Below, piece after piece: positions 36,210 to 48,547 of a DNA stretch of 64,000 nt. The stretch's first letter is position 1. The number at the start of each line of letters is the position of its first letter. This stretch comes from Rhizophagus irregularis (lineage: Eukaryota; Glomeromycota; Glomeromycetes; Glomerales; Glomeraceae), in assembly GCF_026210795.1 (NCBI RefSeq), contig NC_089443.1, positions 496,001-560,000 of the forward strand, written 5' to 3'. The translations under genes were made by a program, and so were the position numbers. Below the pieces are notes generated by a model. The model worked only from the letters and a program-made list of their open reading frames with translations. It was not told the DNA's origin and did no database searches.

Positions 36210-37484
36210 ACTTGATGTGTTTAATTTTTTTCGTTATATTAATAGATAAATGATTAATTATATTTATTATTTTTTACATTAAATATGAAACAAGATATGC
36301 ATTATTTGTGTTATTAGCAGTTATTTTATCCTTATCTCATCCCTTTTTTTATTAGATATATATTTTTTATTCAATACTAAAAATGAAATTTATTAGGGTT
36401 GTTATTTAATACAGTGGATTTAAATTAAATTTTATGCACATTTATTTTATGATTACAAAGGTAATAAATATTTGTTTCATATACATACAGTAGTTTACTT
36501 ATAACTATGTCAAAGTTTTTTTGGTCAAGTCAATTATGTTCTTTTACAGTTTATAATATAATTCATTACAAATGATGTTTCAGCTGATCAAATCAAATGT
36601 TTAAATATTTAACTTGTCTTTTTTTATTAGCAGGTTTATTTCTGTATCGTTTAATTATGTAGTTAAAGCTAATATTAGTAGCTTGTGTGCTAAAATAATT
36701 TTATACAATAATCATTCTGGGTTTGACAGCATTTACGTCTAGTAACAGGTTTGTTGTTCGAAAGAAAAATACGGTTTACCATTACGATGTTGCTTTACCA
36801 TTCCTCTTACTTCAAATCGTTGGGAAAGTTCAGGAGAGGGTTTTAATTAATAGTGGTTCTGATGCCAAGGATTGTATATTAAATTTTAATTAATATAGCC
36901 AACCCATTTTCGTGTTAAATTTACACGCAATTTAGCAATAATCTATTATTATAAATTAGCTAAACGTCTCTTGATTTATTTAACAAAAATAAATAAATAA
37001 ATAAGTAAACACAATTTTTTCTTTTTGCTAAATTTAAAGACAACACAGACTGACGACATCAAATTAAATTGGGTCAAGATTTAACTAATTAATGTTGCAT
37101 TATCCGATCATAAGACTGAAATAACACATTTAAAATTTTCTTATTTATTTAATTATTCAAGTTTTTATTGTATCTTAAATTTTTATTTTTCGTATTGAGA
37201 TGAATGCAGTGTATTTTCTTGGTTTTCATCTTACGTTTATTTAAAGTTCATGATTTAAGAAGATGCATTAGCAATCTGAAATATGAACTCAATTAATAAC
37301 CCAAATGAATAGCATTTTAACATAAAATACAACTTTATATTTTTATGATTCTTGTCCTTTTATTTATAAGCAGTATCTGTGTATTATTCATTTTATATAT
37401 ATTGTAAGGCATTCCATACGAAAAATAAAAATAAACGTCCGGAATATGTCAGCGAAATGTCCAGAATATTTCCCGTTATTATTC
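36210..37484. other. Spacer, no supported gene
   Basis: AT-rich DNA downstream of the kinase gene, with no coding frame recognised. Confidence 0.4.
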
Positions 37485-37595
37485 TTCAATGTCCGAAAAA
37501 ATGTCTATTCTTTTGATTGGTATCGAAATTTGTTCGGAATTTTTCATATTGAACAAAATCCGGACTGATCAACAGGACAAATTCCGGACATTGAA
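37485..37595. repeat. Inverted repeat with AATGTCCGGA ends
   Basis: TTCAATGTCCGAAAAAATGTC-like arm at 37485 (21 bases, written here only in part by its core TTCAATGTCCG) is mirrored by CCGGACATTGAA ending at 37595. Similar TGTCCGGA words occur just upstream at 37436-37475, which suggests a small fold-back element. Confidence 0.45.
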
Positions 37596-37714
37596 AAATT
37601 TCTAAAAAAGGATAAATTAGCGTAAAAGAAAAATTGATCATTTCTAAATTTATCTACTACCTCCAACCTTCATGCATATTTTCATATTTTTGGAAAAATG
37701 CAATCTTATTGCAT

Positions 37715-37825
37715 AAAAATGCATTATGCTTTATATATGTGTAAAGAAAAAAAATGCATTACGTGTAAAAAAAAATGCATTATACTTTGTGTAAAAAATG
37801 CATTATGCTGCTTTATGCATATGCA
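37715..37825 (+). repeat. Short tandem repeat (AAAATGCATTATG unit)
   Basis: Four imperfect 23-35 bp units, each holding AAATGCATTA followed by GTGTAAA. They produce a spurious small Cys/Lys-rich frame, which is not a gene. Confidence 0.65.
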
Positions 37826-38670
37826 GAATACATATAATTTCTTTGTATTAAAGAATGAAATTGCGATTAATCATTCTATATATATTCCTGTGCCACTTTC
37901 GTTACATGTTCAGTTTACCCATCAAGAAATAGGATCTTACGCTACCCATAAATATAAAAATTTTTTAAATAAACTAGGATATGTGACTTTGAGACTTCAT
38001 CCGCCAGACATAATATTTATTATTGTTACAAACATATTTATTGTTCAAAAGTAAGAAAAATTCCCATGAATTTTTCTAAGAAACTTTAATTGGAGCTTTT
38101 TTTTTACAATCATTGATAATGTATTAGTGTTTTCTGGCTGACCAGAATAAGCATAATATTTTGTATTTATAATTAAGAAAATAATAGTAAGGGATTAGCA
38201 AAAATGTTTATATTCTTTAAGTATTAAAAAGGAGGCCTTTTGCAACAATTGTTACTCATAACAAAAGCTATTGAACTTACGATAAATGATTTTAAGGAAT
38301 GACGGAAGCAATAAAGCAGCGGTTTATTTTTGAAAAACAAACTAATTTTGATAGTACTTTTGTTAGTTAGCTATTTTTTTTTTTTTTTTTAGTTGAATTG
38401 AATTTTCAATATTAATAAAGTGATTTAGTAAATAATCAAAAAAAAAAATTAATAATTATCATATTATTAAAAATATTATTATGAAATTTGAGTTTTAATA
38501 GATAGGACTGGGAACATTTTGCGCAATTAATAAAATGCGACGGCGACACAAAATAAAACTTAATTATTCGTTATAACATACCGAATATTCTTACAAATTT
38601 TCTTATTACGGAGTCCTTTTTCTGGACAAAAAATTCAGTATAATGCGAGCCGACTGTATAGCGATGAATC

Positions 38671-38900
38671 GATGATAACATGATTTAATTCCCATCTTGT
38701 GATGAATCTAATTGGTTATAAAAGTGATTATCATAGTTATAAAATGGTCAAAATTACGTTATCCTATTATTAAAAACTTGTTGAAAGATAATTAAGTTTA
38801 GTTAAGAATAAGGAATGATATTAAAATAATAACATAATCCAGTTAACGGAAACCTTCAGTTCTTTTCTTAAACATGGAGTTGATAAATTTAAATACTCAT
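38671..38900. repeat. Dispersed repeat, partner of 44876-45240
   Basis: GATGATAACAT, GATCTAATTG/GAATCTAATTGGTTATAAAA, AGTGATTA and CTTTCAGTTCTTTTCTT occur in the same order at both places. Identity is moderate and broken by indels. Confidence 0.5.
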
Positions 38901-38949
38901 TTACAAATATATTTAAAAAGAAATTCTATCTTTAAGCGTGATAATAACA

Positions 38950-39110
38950 CATAGTTTAACGAGCTTTATCAACATAAGTAATAATTGCAAAGAAAAGAAT
39001 TTAGCAATATAATTGGATAATTTAATAAAATAAGGAGATAACTACATAAAGAAGCAAGATTTCTAACGTCTTTGATACGGAAGAATCTATAAAGTAATGA
39101 CAAAAAACCA
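38950..39110 (-). pseudogene. Decayed duplicate of the ion-channel last exon
   Basis: Reading leftwards, CCGTATCAAAGACGTTAGAA matches CCGCATCAAAGACGTTGGAA of the channel gene's last exon (encoding PHQRRWK). The 3' flank (GAGTTTATCAACG... / GAGCTTTATCAAC...) also matches 39381-39470. Stops interrupt the frame. It is a local duplicate of only the 3' end. Confidence 0.65.
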
Positions 39111-39478
39111 CTTTACACTTTGTACATGTTTCAATTTAAGCTTAAGGATGAATATACTATTAGGACTGTCTGATATATTAAATATATAATATTATAACGA
39201 CCCGAGTTTATGACTGGTTTATGCGGCTAAATTAACATATATTTTCTCTAATAGTAACTATAATTATAAGCATCCTAACCCTAACTTTATTTTAATTTCC
39301 AAAAGTTAGTCTTAAAAATTCTTTCTTTCATTTGACAAATTCATTATTTTTCAAATCTTTCATTAATTAACCTTGGTGAGTTTATCAACGTCTGCATAGT
39401 AATAACTGCAAAATAAAAGGAAGGAAATTTAGCAATATAGCATTTGAATAATCTTTAATAAAAATAGAAAGAAAATAA

Positions 39479-42400
39479 TTACATAATATCAGGGAACCAA
39501 GTTTTCCAACGTCTTTGATGCGGAAACAAATAAAATAATTCAATTTCTCTAAGAATCTATTATAAAAAAACAAAGTTAACATTTTAGAACTAATTATATC
39601 AAGATTCATTATAATCATCATCACTAACCAATGCTTTTTGTGCTAAATAAGACGCTCGATTATTATCCGCCTCAATAGCCATATTCAGTAATCCGATGAA
39701 CAAATTCATAAGGTACACAACAACAACAAATGAAAAAATTATCATCAATATTATCATTAATGGATTTTCATTCGGTGACCACGCTGATAAAGAGTTTCTA
39801 TCTCCTATTAAATTATATTTTATAAATATTGTTAATAATAGATTAATGATTTTATTTTCTTTTTAGTACATTACCTGTAAGAAATAAATACATAGAAAGA
39901 AGTGAATTAGGGTAGTTAGAAAATAAATTGGTATATCCATCAGGTTCTTCAATTAGAATTGCATTTTTAATGATATTTCCATCTTCTGTCATTTGATGAT
40001 ATTTTTTCGTAAGCGACCAAGGATTATTAGGATCATTCAAATTTCCTTGTTCACTTTCAGAAAAATCTGATTTTGGTTCTAATAGTATAAAAAGTGCATG
40101 TGCGAATCCAAGTATAATAATAAGAATAATAAAAAGAAAAGAAATAATTCTTTTAGCAACACCTATAATAATAGCAAAATAGATTCCAAAAGATTCAAAT
40201 GCTCTAAAGAAAAGTAAAAATTTTATATCAAGCAAAAGACATGAAACTGAAATAGCTTTTGTATAGTCTGCGTTATCTCCATCTACATAGCTATTAATAC
40301 AGTATATAGAAGTTAAAACAGGTACAAGGTATGCACTAAGATCTATATAAATTAAATCATGAATAAGTATTATTCTTTAGAAAATGCTTTACTATTAAAA
40401 AATTTAATTACCAAACAAATTCCATATTTCAGATATCCATCTAAATGGGCTCCAAATAAATTGACGAACTTCAAATAATAAGTGAACAAATCCAAGAATA
40501 ATTGAGGAAAAGAAAAGCTTTTTTCTAACTTCCTTATTAAAGATATCATAAGGGATTGATGCCAATGTAAAACATGTAAGGTAAATTATGAATAAAATCC
40601 AGATTCCAGCATAATAATATCTACCAAACACTCTCCATTTAAAATTAATAATAGCTTCACCATTCCAAGTTTTATAAAGATCATTATTTTGTGTTTGTGA
40701 AAAAGGGCTTGATTGAGGTTTGATTAATAATTCTTTAAGAAAATTATAATCTTTTGGATATGTTACATAACCGGGGAATGGAACTAAAAATGTAAGCTTT
40801 GGTTTTGTCTTTCGTTCATTAAAGATAATTTTGATAAAATAGGCACAAATAGTGAAGCATATAAAGAATATGTGAATTCCAAATTCGTCAACTAGAATAC
40901 CTAATAAGTCAAGAAAGTCAAGAAAGTAACTACTAGTGTTTATTGTTAATAATAAACTATGAATAAAATAATAATTATGAATGCTAAACATTAATGATAG
41001 AAATACCAATTGAAATTTAAGTGATTCATAATATTTTATAAAGTATGTAACAATAAGAACAAAAATAATCGCGGAAATTTCGTGTTCATCTAATACAGCA
41101 ATTATAATTAAGCCAAGAATGCCAATAATATATATAAGGAATACTAATATTGGGTGTGATTTATAGTATTTTCTAAGGGATATATTCATTACAATCATAA
41201 TATCCACCGATTTTACTGAATTGAAACCAAAAGTTTGAGAAATACATGCCATATACATTAATTGTGTTTGTGATTTCCAATATTTCCAGGAGAATAAAAT
41301 CATAATAATTCCATCTGTAAAAAAACAAAGTGTTGCAATGACATATAACATATATAACAGAAGCACTAATTGTGGACGTGATTTCCAATATTTCCTGAAG
41401 AATAGAATAATAATGGTGGTAGTGTCTAGTATGTAGTGCATGTAGTAGGGATAGTCGTAATAAAAGGAACTTTCAAAAATAATTTCATAAAGGAATAATA
41501 TAACAATATAAGATAATACTAGTCGATATAATTGTGATTTCAAAAAATTTGACAACTTTGAAAATAATGTATAAAGAAAAGTCAAGATAGTAATATATAA
41601 TTTATGAAGAAAATAATATATTATAAATGTATATTTAAGTATTTTTAATTCATTACAATAAGAATAAAGATGTTGGAGGTTATTATAAATCATGTTTGAA
41701 TTTGTATCTGCAAACAAATTCATTTCATCATAGTATTTCGATAAGAATTCAAAATAATTTTGATTTAAATATGGCATATTCTTACATAATAGTGATAGTA
41801 TATAAATATTATTTTTCGGATCTTCTTTGAAATATTCAAGAGTTTTGTTATAGATTGATTCAATTAACTCTATATTATGTTGTTTTATTGCTGATTTTAA
41901 TAGGTTCTCTCCATAATAAATTAAAAAGTATCTTTGATTTATTTCATACAAGATCCATTGCTTTTTTAATCCATTATTATCTGTAGGTTGAGCTATTTCT
42001 TTAATTTCCTCGATTTTTAAAGCATCTGGTTTATTATTATTATAGAGCCTAAATGCATATTTAAGAAATTTAATATTATAACAACATTGCATTTCAATCT
42101 TATAAAATGCTGTATTGAAAATGTAAATATGTAACTCTGTCTCATCATATAAAATGTAAGTATTATTAACTTTTATGTCTTTCCAACTTTTAGAATATTT
42201 AATATTGTACGAAGATACAATTTCGTTTTGGGATGAATTATTAATAAAAGCCTCTAAAATAAATTCATTTTTTCTTAATCTCATGTCATATCCACTTTGA
42301 TTTTCATTTGAGTTTACTAAATTTGGTATAACGTACTTTTCTATAAACTCAGTTTCGTCTTTTGCTGCAGTAAATTGTTTTCCTATATTATAAAAGATGT

Positions 42401-43721
42401 TTCCATTGATTGAATCTTTGCTTTTGTTAATTTCTTCCGAATCAATATAGTTATTATTAATTATATAATTTTCCAAATCGCACTTTTTTATATTAATCAT
42501 CCATGGTTTTTCATAGAATATTCCAAATACTTTTCGATCATTAAGTCTAAATTGTATATTATTAAAATAATTAAAGTAATTAGAATTACCATTAGTTTCA
42601 AGAAAAGATTTTATCATGGTATTGTATTTTGTTGAATTTTCCAAATTTGTCCCTACAATAATTTTAATTATAAAATCCATCCTATCAGAATAAATATAAT
42701 GTATGCCTTCAATACTTATAACCATTAACGGCTTAAGATATTTTAATTCTATCATTTTAGTATCTACATTTCCCTATAAATAAAGAATAAATATTATAAA
42801 TATTGAGATCAAAGACAGTATCAATGTTATTATTAATTTTAGTATTAATATTAAGATTATACAATTATACATACATTTATCTTAAGCATAATTTTCCGAT
42901 ATTGGAATGTAAATAAATCTAATATAAATATGGCATCCTTTGATAACATCCATACCATATCATTAGTAATTCCACCAAAATTAATTTCCATTGTATCGTC
43001 GAGTTCATATGTAGATTTGCATTTCCAGATATTACCTTTAGTATTTGAAGAATAAATTAGAATAACAGGTTCCCTCCTAATCGTTTGACTCTTAAATCCT
43101 TTACTTTCAATAATATTATAAGTAATTAAATCTCCACTTGTAAGAAAATTTGTAAATTTGTAATATGGGATGTTAAATTCATATTTGTCATCTGCATATT
43201 TTTTTACACTTGAATTGAGAGTAATTTTCTTTTTATTTTTCATATCATAGATAATTGCTACAGAAAGGTAAAAATTTTTCTTATCAATAAAATAAAATTT
43301 CTTAATTACTGAAATACAATTTGAAAAATAATTTACCTAATTCATCGTTACTCTCATACATTAAAATCTTATCATCAGAGACTTTATAATCCAAAATATC
43401 TAAATCTAAATTATATGGTTGGACTTTGTCGTCAACGATAAGCGGTCCTGTATCATCATCATCATTATCATCATTAAACTCGTCGTCTTGATTGTCTTTG
43501 ATATCAAAAGACAATCCAATAAACGGGTTTATATTATTCTTAATATATTCGGAACAAAAATTTTTCTTTCGGATATCTTTACAAACTTTACTACACCATC
43601 CAACAAAAGATTTGTCTTCTTGACTATATGTCATGATATATTTTGACTGTGGAGAAATTGCAATTTTAGTTATCGGCTTTCCATTGTGCGGAATTTCTTC
43701 AACTTTGACAGTATGATCCAT
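39479..43721 (-). CDS. WD-like/ion-transport-domain channel protein
   Basis: Six exons (43721-43337, 43257-42875, 42773-40412, 40342-39875, 39804-39629, 39556-39479) join with consistent phases to 1283 residues. The N-terminus (ITKIAISPQSKYIMTYS; VGWCSKV) looks like a WD/beta-propeller blade, then an acidic run (DDNDDDD). The middle holds a long soluble part and many hydrophobic helices. The C-terminal part has the ion-transport hallmarks: helix IISFLFIILIIILGFAHAL, a pore-like NPWSLT...LTGN segment, and an S6-like helix VVVYLMNLFIGLLNMAIE, ending PHQRRWKTWFPDIM. TRP-like cation channels have this layout, and a large family of such fusions exists in Rhizophagus. Membrane-located; gating and ion unknown. 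Last-exon frame and junction agree with the family ending, which supports the model. Confidence 0.8.
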
Positions 43722-44036
43722 TATACAGTAAATAATAAATGTAAATATTACTATTTAATAGGAGAAAGATTATATAAATGAACTTATTTCCACGCATTAA
43801 TTTGAGCAATAAAACATTATTCGAAACTTGTTTGAAACTTTATATGAAAAAACTTTTAGATATTAGATACATTTTTGGAAATTATATCCGAATTTTTTAT
43901 TACGATCCCAAAGTGTTTCGGCATTATCTATTATCCGTGACAAATATATTTCATTTTACCTGTGTGCTAAACGAAAAAAAAAGGAGCAATAAAACGGAAA
44001 GGATTATTGTACCACATTTAAATCCCATTTAAATGA

Positions 44037-44208
44037 ATCATCTTACCACACCACCACCCCTGTGATGTTTTTGTACCATCGTCACGTGCTGACCTGTTTA
44101 CGTTTTTTATTATTTTACTGGCCTGATCTCTATTTGTCACTGCATTATATATCACCTGTACTACCACATTTATAATACTATTTATATTGTGACAGGTGGT
44201 AAGATGAT
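44037..44208. repeat. Inverted-repeat element (172 bp)
   Basis: ATCATCTTACCAC at 44037-44049 and its complement at 44196-44208 bound a 172-bp stretch. It ends 53 bp before the hAT MITE at 44262. No target duplication was seen. Confidence 0.5.
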
Positions 44209-44261
44209 CTTAGTACAAATGCTACGGTAGTTTGATCACGTGTTCGTACATAACTCTGTCG

Positions 44262-44526
44262 CAGGGACGATGATTTTTTGCGGCGGTATAAAGTAAATTT
44301 TGTGTGTGGTAAAAGTAAATTTTGTGAAATTTTGTGATTTGGCCAGAATTATGCAAGGTTGGCCAACATTACGATTCGTAAATTCTGGCCAAATTTAGTG
44401 TCTGCCGGAATTATAATAATTTCAAATCCTAAATCAGGCCAAAAACTTGAAAATTATCAACATTTTTATAGCCAAATTTTGTGATTTTCTGTGAAATTCT
44501 GTGATCACAAAAAATCATCGTCCCTG
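44262..44526. mobile_element. hAT-type MITE, 265 bp
   Basis: Perfect 19-bp TIRs (CAGGGACGATGATTTTTTG at 44262-44280 and its complement ending at 44526) lie inside an exact 8-bp duplication CTCTGTCG (44254-44261 and 44527-44534). CAGGG is the classic hAT end. The interior carries several TGGCCA(A/G)AATTA words in both directions. There is no coding capacity. Confidence 0.92.
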
Positions 44527-44875
44527 CTCTGTCGGGCAAATTTCATCATCCGTTGGAAAATCGTGCCCGGAAAAATTCTACAGAATGTAATAGTCCTTAC
44601 ATTTATACTATTATTGCGTTTATAAATATACAAAAAATCCTTTTGTTATATATTTTATGTTTCTATCATGTTCATATAGCAATATCTGCTATAAAGTTTG
44701 AATCTGTGATCTCTCCGCCTACTCTTACCTGATTACGGTAATAGAATTCAATATAGAATTCTATCTCGTAATGTGGGTTTGGATCTATATCGCCAAGTAC
44801 AGAGCAGAAATCCAAGGGATAAGAGATTTCCAAGCAGAATTTGCGAGCTTGACATTTGATCTCGTAAATAGATGA

Positions 44876-45240
44876 CGATGATAACATCTTGTGATTTTTA
44901 TGAATGGATCTAATTGATCATAAAAAGTGATTAAAACAAATTTTTAAAATAGGGCAAGCGTAAAAAAAGTAAATCCGTTTTTATATTCCATCTTTTTTCC
45001 GTAAAAGGCTCATATTTCCGGATTTAATAACCTTAAATATCGAATTATTTACATTTCCGTGAATGGATAAAGGCTCATTTTTATGGAGTTTTTACAGAAA
45101 TATTAAACGGATAAAATTTTTTATAGTGATTTTGATCATTTTGATCATTTTATAATAAAGTTTAATTAACTCATTTAACTGAAACTTTCAGTTCTTTTCT
45201 TCTTAAAATAAAATAACATGGGGCTAATAAATTTAAAAAT
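44876..45240. repeat. Dispersed repeat, partner of 38671-38900
   Basis: Longer copy of the repeat described at 38671. It contains a ~100-bp insertion (AAATCCG...GGATTTAATAACC and similar), and ends with CTTTCAGTTCTTTTCTT and AACATGG followed by a GATAAATTTAAA-like end. Confidence 0.5.
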
Positions 45241-45675
45241 TCAAAATGCAGGTATAATATGGTAGATAAAAGTAAATAGTCTTTTTTTTTAAAAAAAATA
45301 AATTAGGATAATTTATTATGTGAAAATTTTAGTTTGAGCATAGAAAGAAAATTCATAGCAAAATTACTTAGATTCCGATATTATTAAATTTGGTTTTTAG
45401 AAGGCAAAATAGGGGGAAAAATAATAAATAGAATTTTCATTTTTTTTATTTGCATTTTTTTTAAATTAGTATTCTAATTTCTAAGGATAAATTTCGACAT
45501 AATTATTTTTAATTTTAAATAGGAAATGCCAAAATAACATGTGATATTATGTGTTAGGGGAGGGCCAGAAATGACATCATTTCCTAAGGGGGGGAGGGGG
45601 TATCATGCCATGATGACGTTACACAATTCCTTATTAGGAAATTTCATAATTCTGGGCAACGTTAGATTAGCCATT

Positions 45676-45805
45676 AATTTTACTGCGCCATAGTCTTAAA
45701 TGTTCAGATGACACCGTTACTTAATAATTTACTGCGCCATAACCTTAATTTTCAGTTGTTACAATCTTACCTAATAAAATTTACTGTGCCATTTTAGTGT
45801 AACAA
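45676..45805 (+). repeat. Subterminal direct repeats of the transposon
   Basis: Three copies of TTTACTG(C/T)GCCAT, about 50 bp apart, between the left TIR and the transposase start. These could be transposase-binding sites. Confidence 0.6.
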
Positions 45806-45972
45806 CTTTTTAGAACAACGTTGAACAAATGTTACAATTTTAGAACAATGAGCATTTCACATGTTTCTAAAATAAAAATGTTCGCCTCACTTTGCCACTT
45901 TCTTCTTCACGTCAAAATCAAACATTTCGTAAAAATGTAGTCGCGTCAGTACATTTATACTTAATATTTACA

Positions 45973-48283
45973 ATGAAGCAAACATATTTTCAGGAACCAA
46001 AATATTCCAAAAATTACCTTATTTCGAACCCCCAAAATCTTTATGAACAGTATGTGAATGCTTTTGCATTCAGTGAAATGGTAAAGAGTCAGAGTTTGAT
46101 GCCAAATAAGAAGGAACTACAATTACAAGCACAAAGTAGTTGGCGAAAAATCAAGTCAGAAAATAAAAATATTATTCAGAACTATATTTCTGAACTATTA
46201 AAGACTCCTGTTCAACCTCCTCCCTTCACTTTTTTTTCACAACAAAATTCAGTAGTTAAACCTTCAGCCCCATCTCCAAATATTATTCCTGAACCTTCTG
46301 CTAATATTCAACCTTCTAATAATGCAACAGCACAAAAGCAGTCAGATGCTAATCTTCAAAAAGCTAAAGCTGAATTGTGTGAATATGCTAATCTATCAAG
46401 AGTAACAACATCATCGGAACTTCATATACAATTTTCTTCAAAGATTAAGGATCTTGAGAAATCTATATTTTTAGAAGAAAAAACACTCAAGCGGTTAAGA
46501 GGTAATGCAGAAGCTCAGAAACGGGCTAGAAATAAAAAAAGGGAAATGTTAGAAAAGGAAAATATTGTGGAAGTGTATGATACACCTGGGCGTCCATCAT
46601 TTCTAATAAATGAACCTAATCTTTTGGAGAATATGCACAATAGCATTGAGTTTGAAGCTGCAGATCATAAACGGCGTAAAGAAGTAATTAAAGTCCGAAC
46701 AATTAAACATCTTCGTGAAAAAATGGAGGAGAATTATGGGATTTATATGGCAAATTCTACAACACAAAATTATTTGCAACCCCGACATTCAAACACAAAA
46801 GAAGCAAAACGGCATCATCATCCTGCACAAATACGTCTGGCAGCTGTTGGAAGAAATGAGATGAGTGATCATGTTGATGAACACTATTGCCTGGCATCAA
46901 TAAAAGGCATAAAATCATTTGCATCAGCTTTCTCACAAAATGTGGTCCTGATTTCACAGGATGATAAAGCTAAGGTAATTACATTTATTTATTAATTATT
47001 TATAGCTATAAACTGATAATTAAGCTGTTTATATTAGGTTCCATTAGGAATTACAGCAGTTGGAAAAACTTTTAAGGCTATACAAACGGTAAATGAACCT
47101 GTATCTGTGCCTGATCATGATTTCCCAAAAGGTTCTAAACATAAGCTAATACCGTCTGTCTACCTGGTGATTAATCCTGATAATACAAATGATTCCCTAC
47201 GTTCTGGTAAAATGAGAATCTTTGGTTGATCTTATGACAATTACTGAAGAAGAACCCTTTCACGAATTCACACATCATGAAGGTGCAATAAAACCTATTT
47301 GGTGTTTATTAACAGATGGTGGGCCTGATGAAAACCCCCGATTTCTTGCAAATATTTTAAAATATTTGCTTATTTTTAAAAAGCTTGATCTGGATTATCT
47401 TTCAGTGAGAACACATGCACCAGGGCAGTCAGCTTATAATCCAGTGGAGAGAAGTATGGCATCTCTTTCTGGCAAATTGGCAGGCATTGTATTAAATGCT
47501 TTTAATTATGGCAACCATCTTGGCAATATGAATGGGCAAGCTAATACTGTAATTGATAAGGAGCTTGGACGTAAAAACTTTAAACATGCTGGAGAGCATC
47601 TTTGTGATCTTTGGAGTCGTGATCCTATTAATGGACAACCAGTTATTTCTACTTATATTGAAGAACATGATGATACTATATTTTCAAATGTTCAAGAAGA
47701 GGAATGGGAATGGATTGATCAGCATTCGCAAATTTGTAAATATTCTCTTGATTTACGCAAATGTGAAAATAGAAGTTGCTGTAGACCACCACGAGCTCCT
47801 GATGCTTTTGAACTGCTATCATTAAATAATGGCTTTCTTCCTCCTGTTGTGCAAGGTCAGGATAAACATTATCTCAGTTTGTTGCATACATTGGAATATT
47901 TTTGTAATCAGCTTCCTGGTTATGATGAGCATTGTCCAAGCATTCCATCTGAATTATATCATGAACTAGTATGTCAAAAATGTGGTAAGTATTTTCCAAC
48001 AAAAGCATTTATGAAAAAACATGCCAAAGTTATGCATTCAAATAGAAAGGAGAGTGGGGTGCAGGGAATACAAAAAGATAGCCAATCTGCAATTTTGGAA
48101 AAAGGTCATGATATAGCAGAGGAATTAACATACAATGCAGATCAATCTAAAAATGATGGAACTGCAATAGTAAAAAATAGTAGGCAAATCAATAGAAAAC
48201 AAAGTGGTAACAATGGGCATGTAAATGGTGATGTTAAGAATTTACGTCCTTGGAAATTAAGATCATCTAACGTTTCAGATTAA
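45973..48283 (+). CDS. DDE-type transposase with C2H2 finger, one frameshift
   Basis: Exon 1 45973-46974 and exon 2 from 47038 to the stop at 48283, joined by a clean GTAATT...TTAG intron. Start: ATG 45973 is the first in frame; the open frame extends upstream without another ATG. Exon 1 encodes a DNA-binding-looking N-terminus, a Pro/Ser linker and a basic coiled segment (LKRLRGNAEAQKRARNKKRE). The catalytic core is recognisable: ISQDDKAKVPLG (first Asp), LLTDGGPDENP (second Asp) and YNPVERSMASLSG (Glu). A C-terminal CQKCGKYF...HAKVMH zinc finger follows. Near 47205-47222 the frame shifts by one base: the upstream frame stops at GGT TGA, the downstream frame reads VDLMTIT and stays open. It is otherwise intact, so inactivation is recent, or the shift is programmed or an assembly error. 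Confidence 0.75.
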
Positions 48284-48547
48284 TTTCATAACATGTAATT
48301 CTATAGCATAAAGTATAATAAATCTTGAATAAATGTTAATTGAATCAATTAAAAAAAGAAAAAAATCGTTTATAAAGTCATTTTTAAATTTTATTAAAAT
48401 TTTTATCATTTAATTATTGATCGAACATATTAAAATAATTGATCACGTGATTAGTTGCACAATTTCTATAAATAGAATTGATGACAAGGGGAGGGGGGGG
48501 GCAAAATCTCCAAAAATAAAATGACGTCATTTCTGGCCCTCCCCTTA

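Larger units (their letters stand above)
45557..48544 (+). mobile_element. Complete DDE transposon with 26-bp TIRs
   Basis: Left end 45557-45582 (GGGGAGGGCCAGAAATGAC...) and right end 48519-48544 are inverted copies differing at one base, flanked by TTA on both sides (45554-45556, 48545-48547). The 2988-bp body carries a spliced transposase gene and short direct repeats near the left end. G-rich runs lie just inside both TIRs. Three-base TTA duplications occur in PIF/Harbinger and in a few rarer superfamilies. The transposase does not look like a PIF/Harbinger enzyme, so no superfamily is assigned. Confidence 0.85.

Noticed and set aside
37698-38054. 118-codon plus frame rich in Cys and Lys at its start
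   Set aside because: The start is a tandem repeat and the rest has no similarity or splice support.
39385-39624. 79-codon minus frame
   Set aside because: It is a shifted reading of the channel gene's last exon and its flank; the PHQRRW frame is the real one.
43778-44032. 84-codon plus frame upstream of the channel gene
   Set aside because: It lies in the promoter region of the minus-strand gene with no similarity.
46603-46957. Minus-strand frames opposite the transposase
   Set aside because: Antisense shadows of exon 1.
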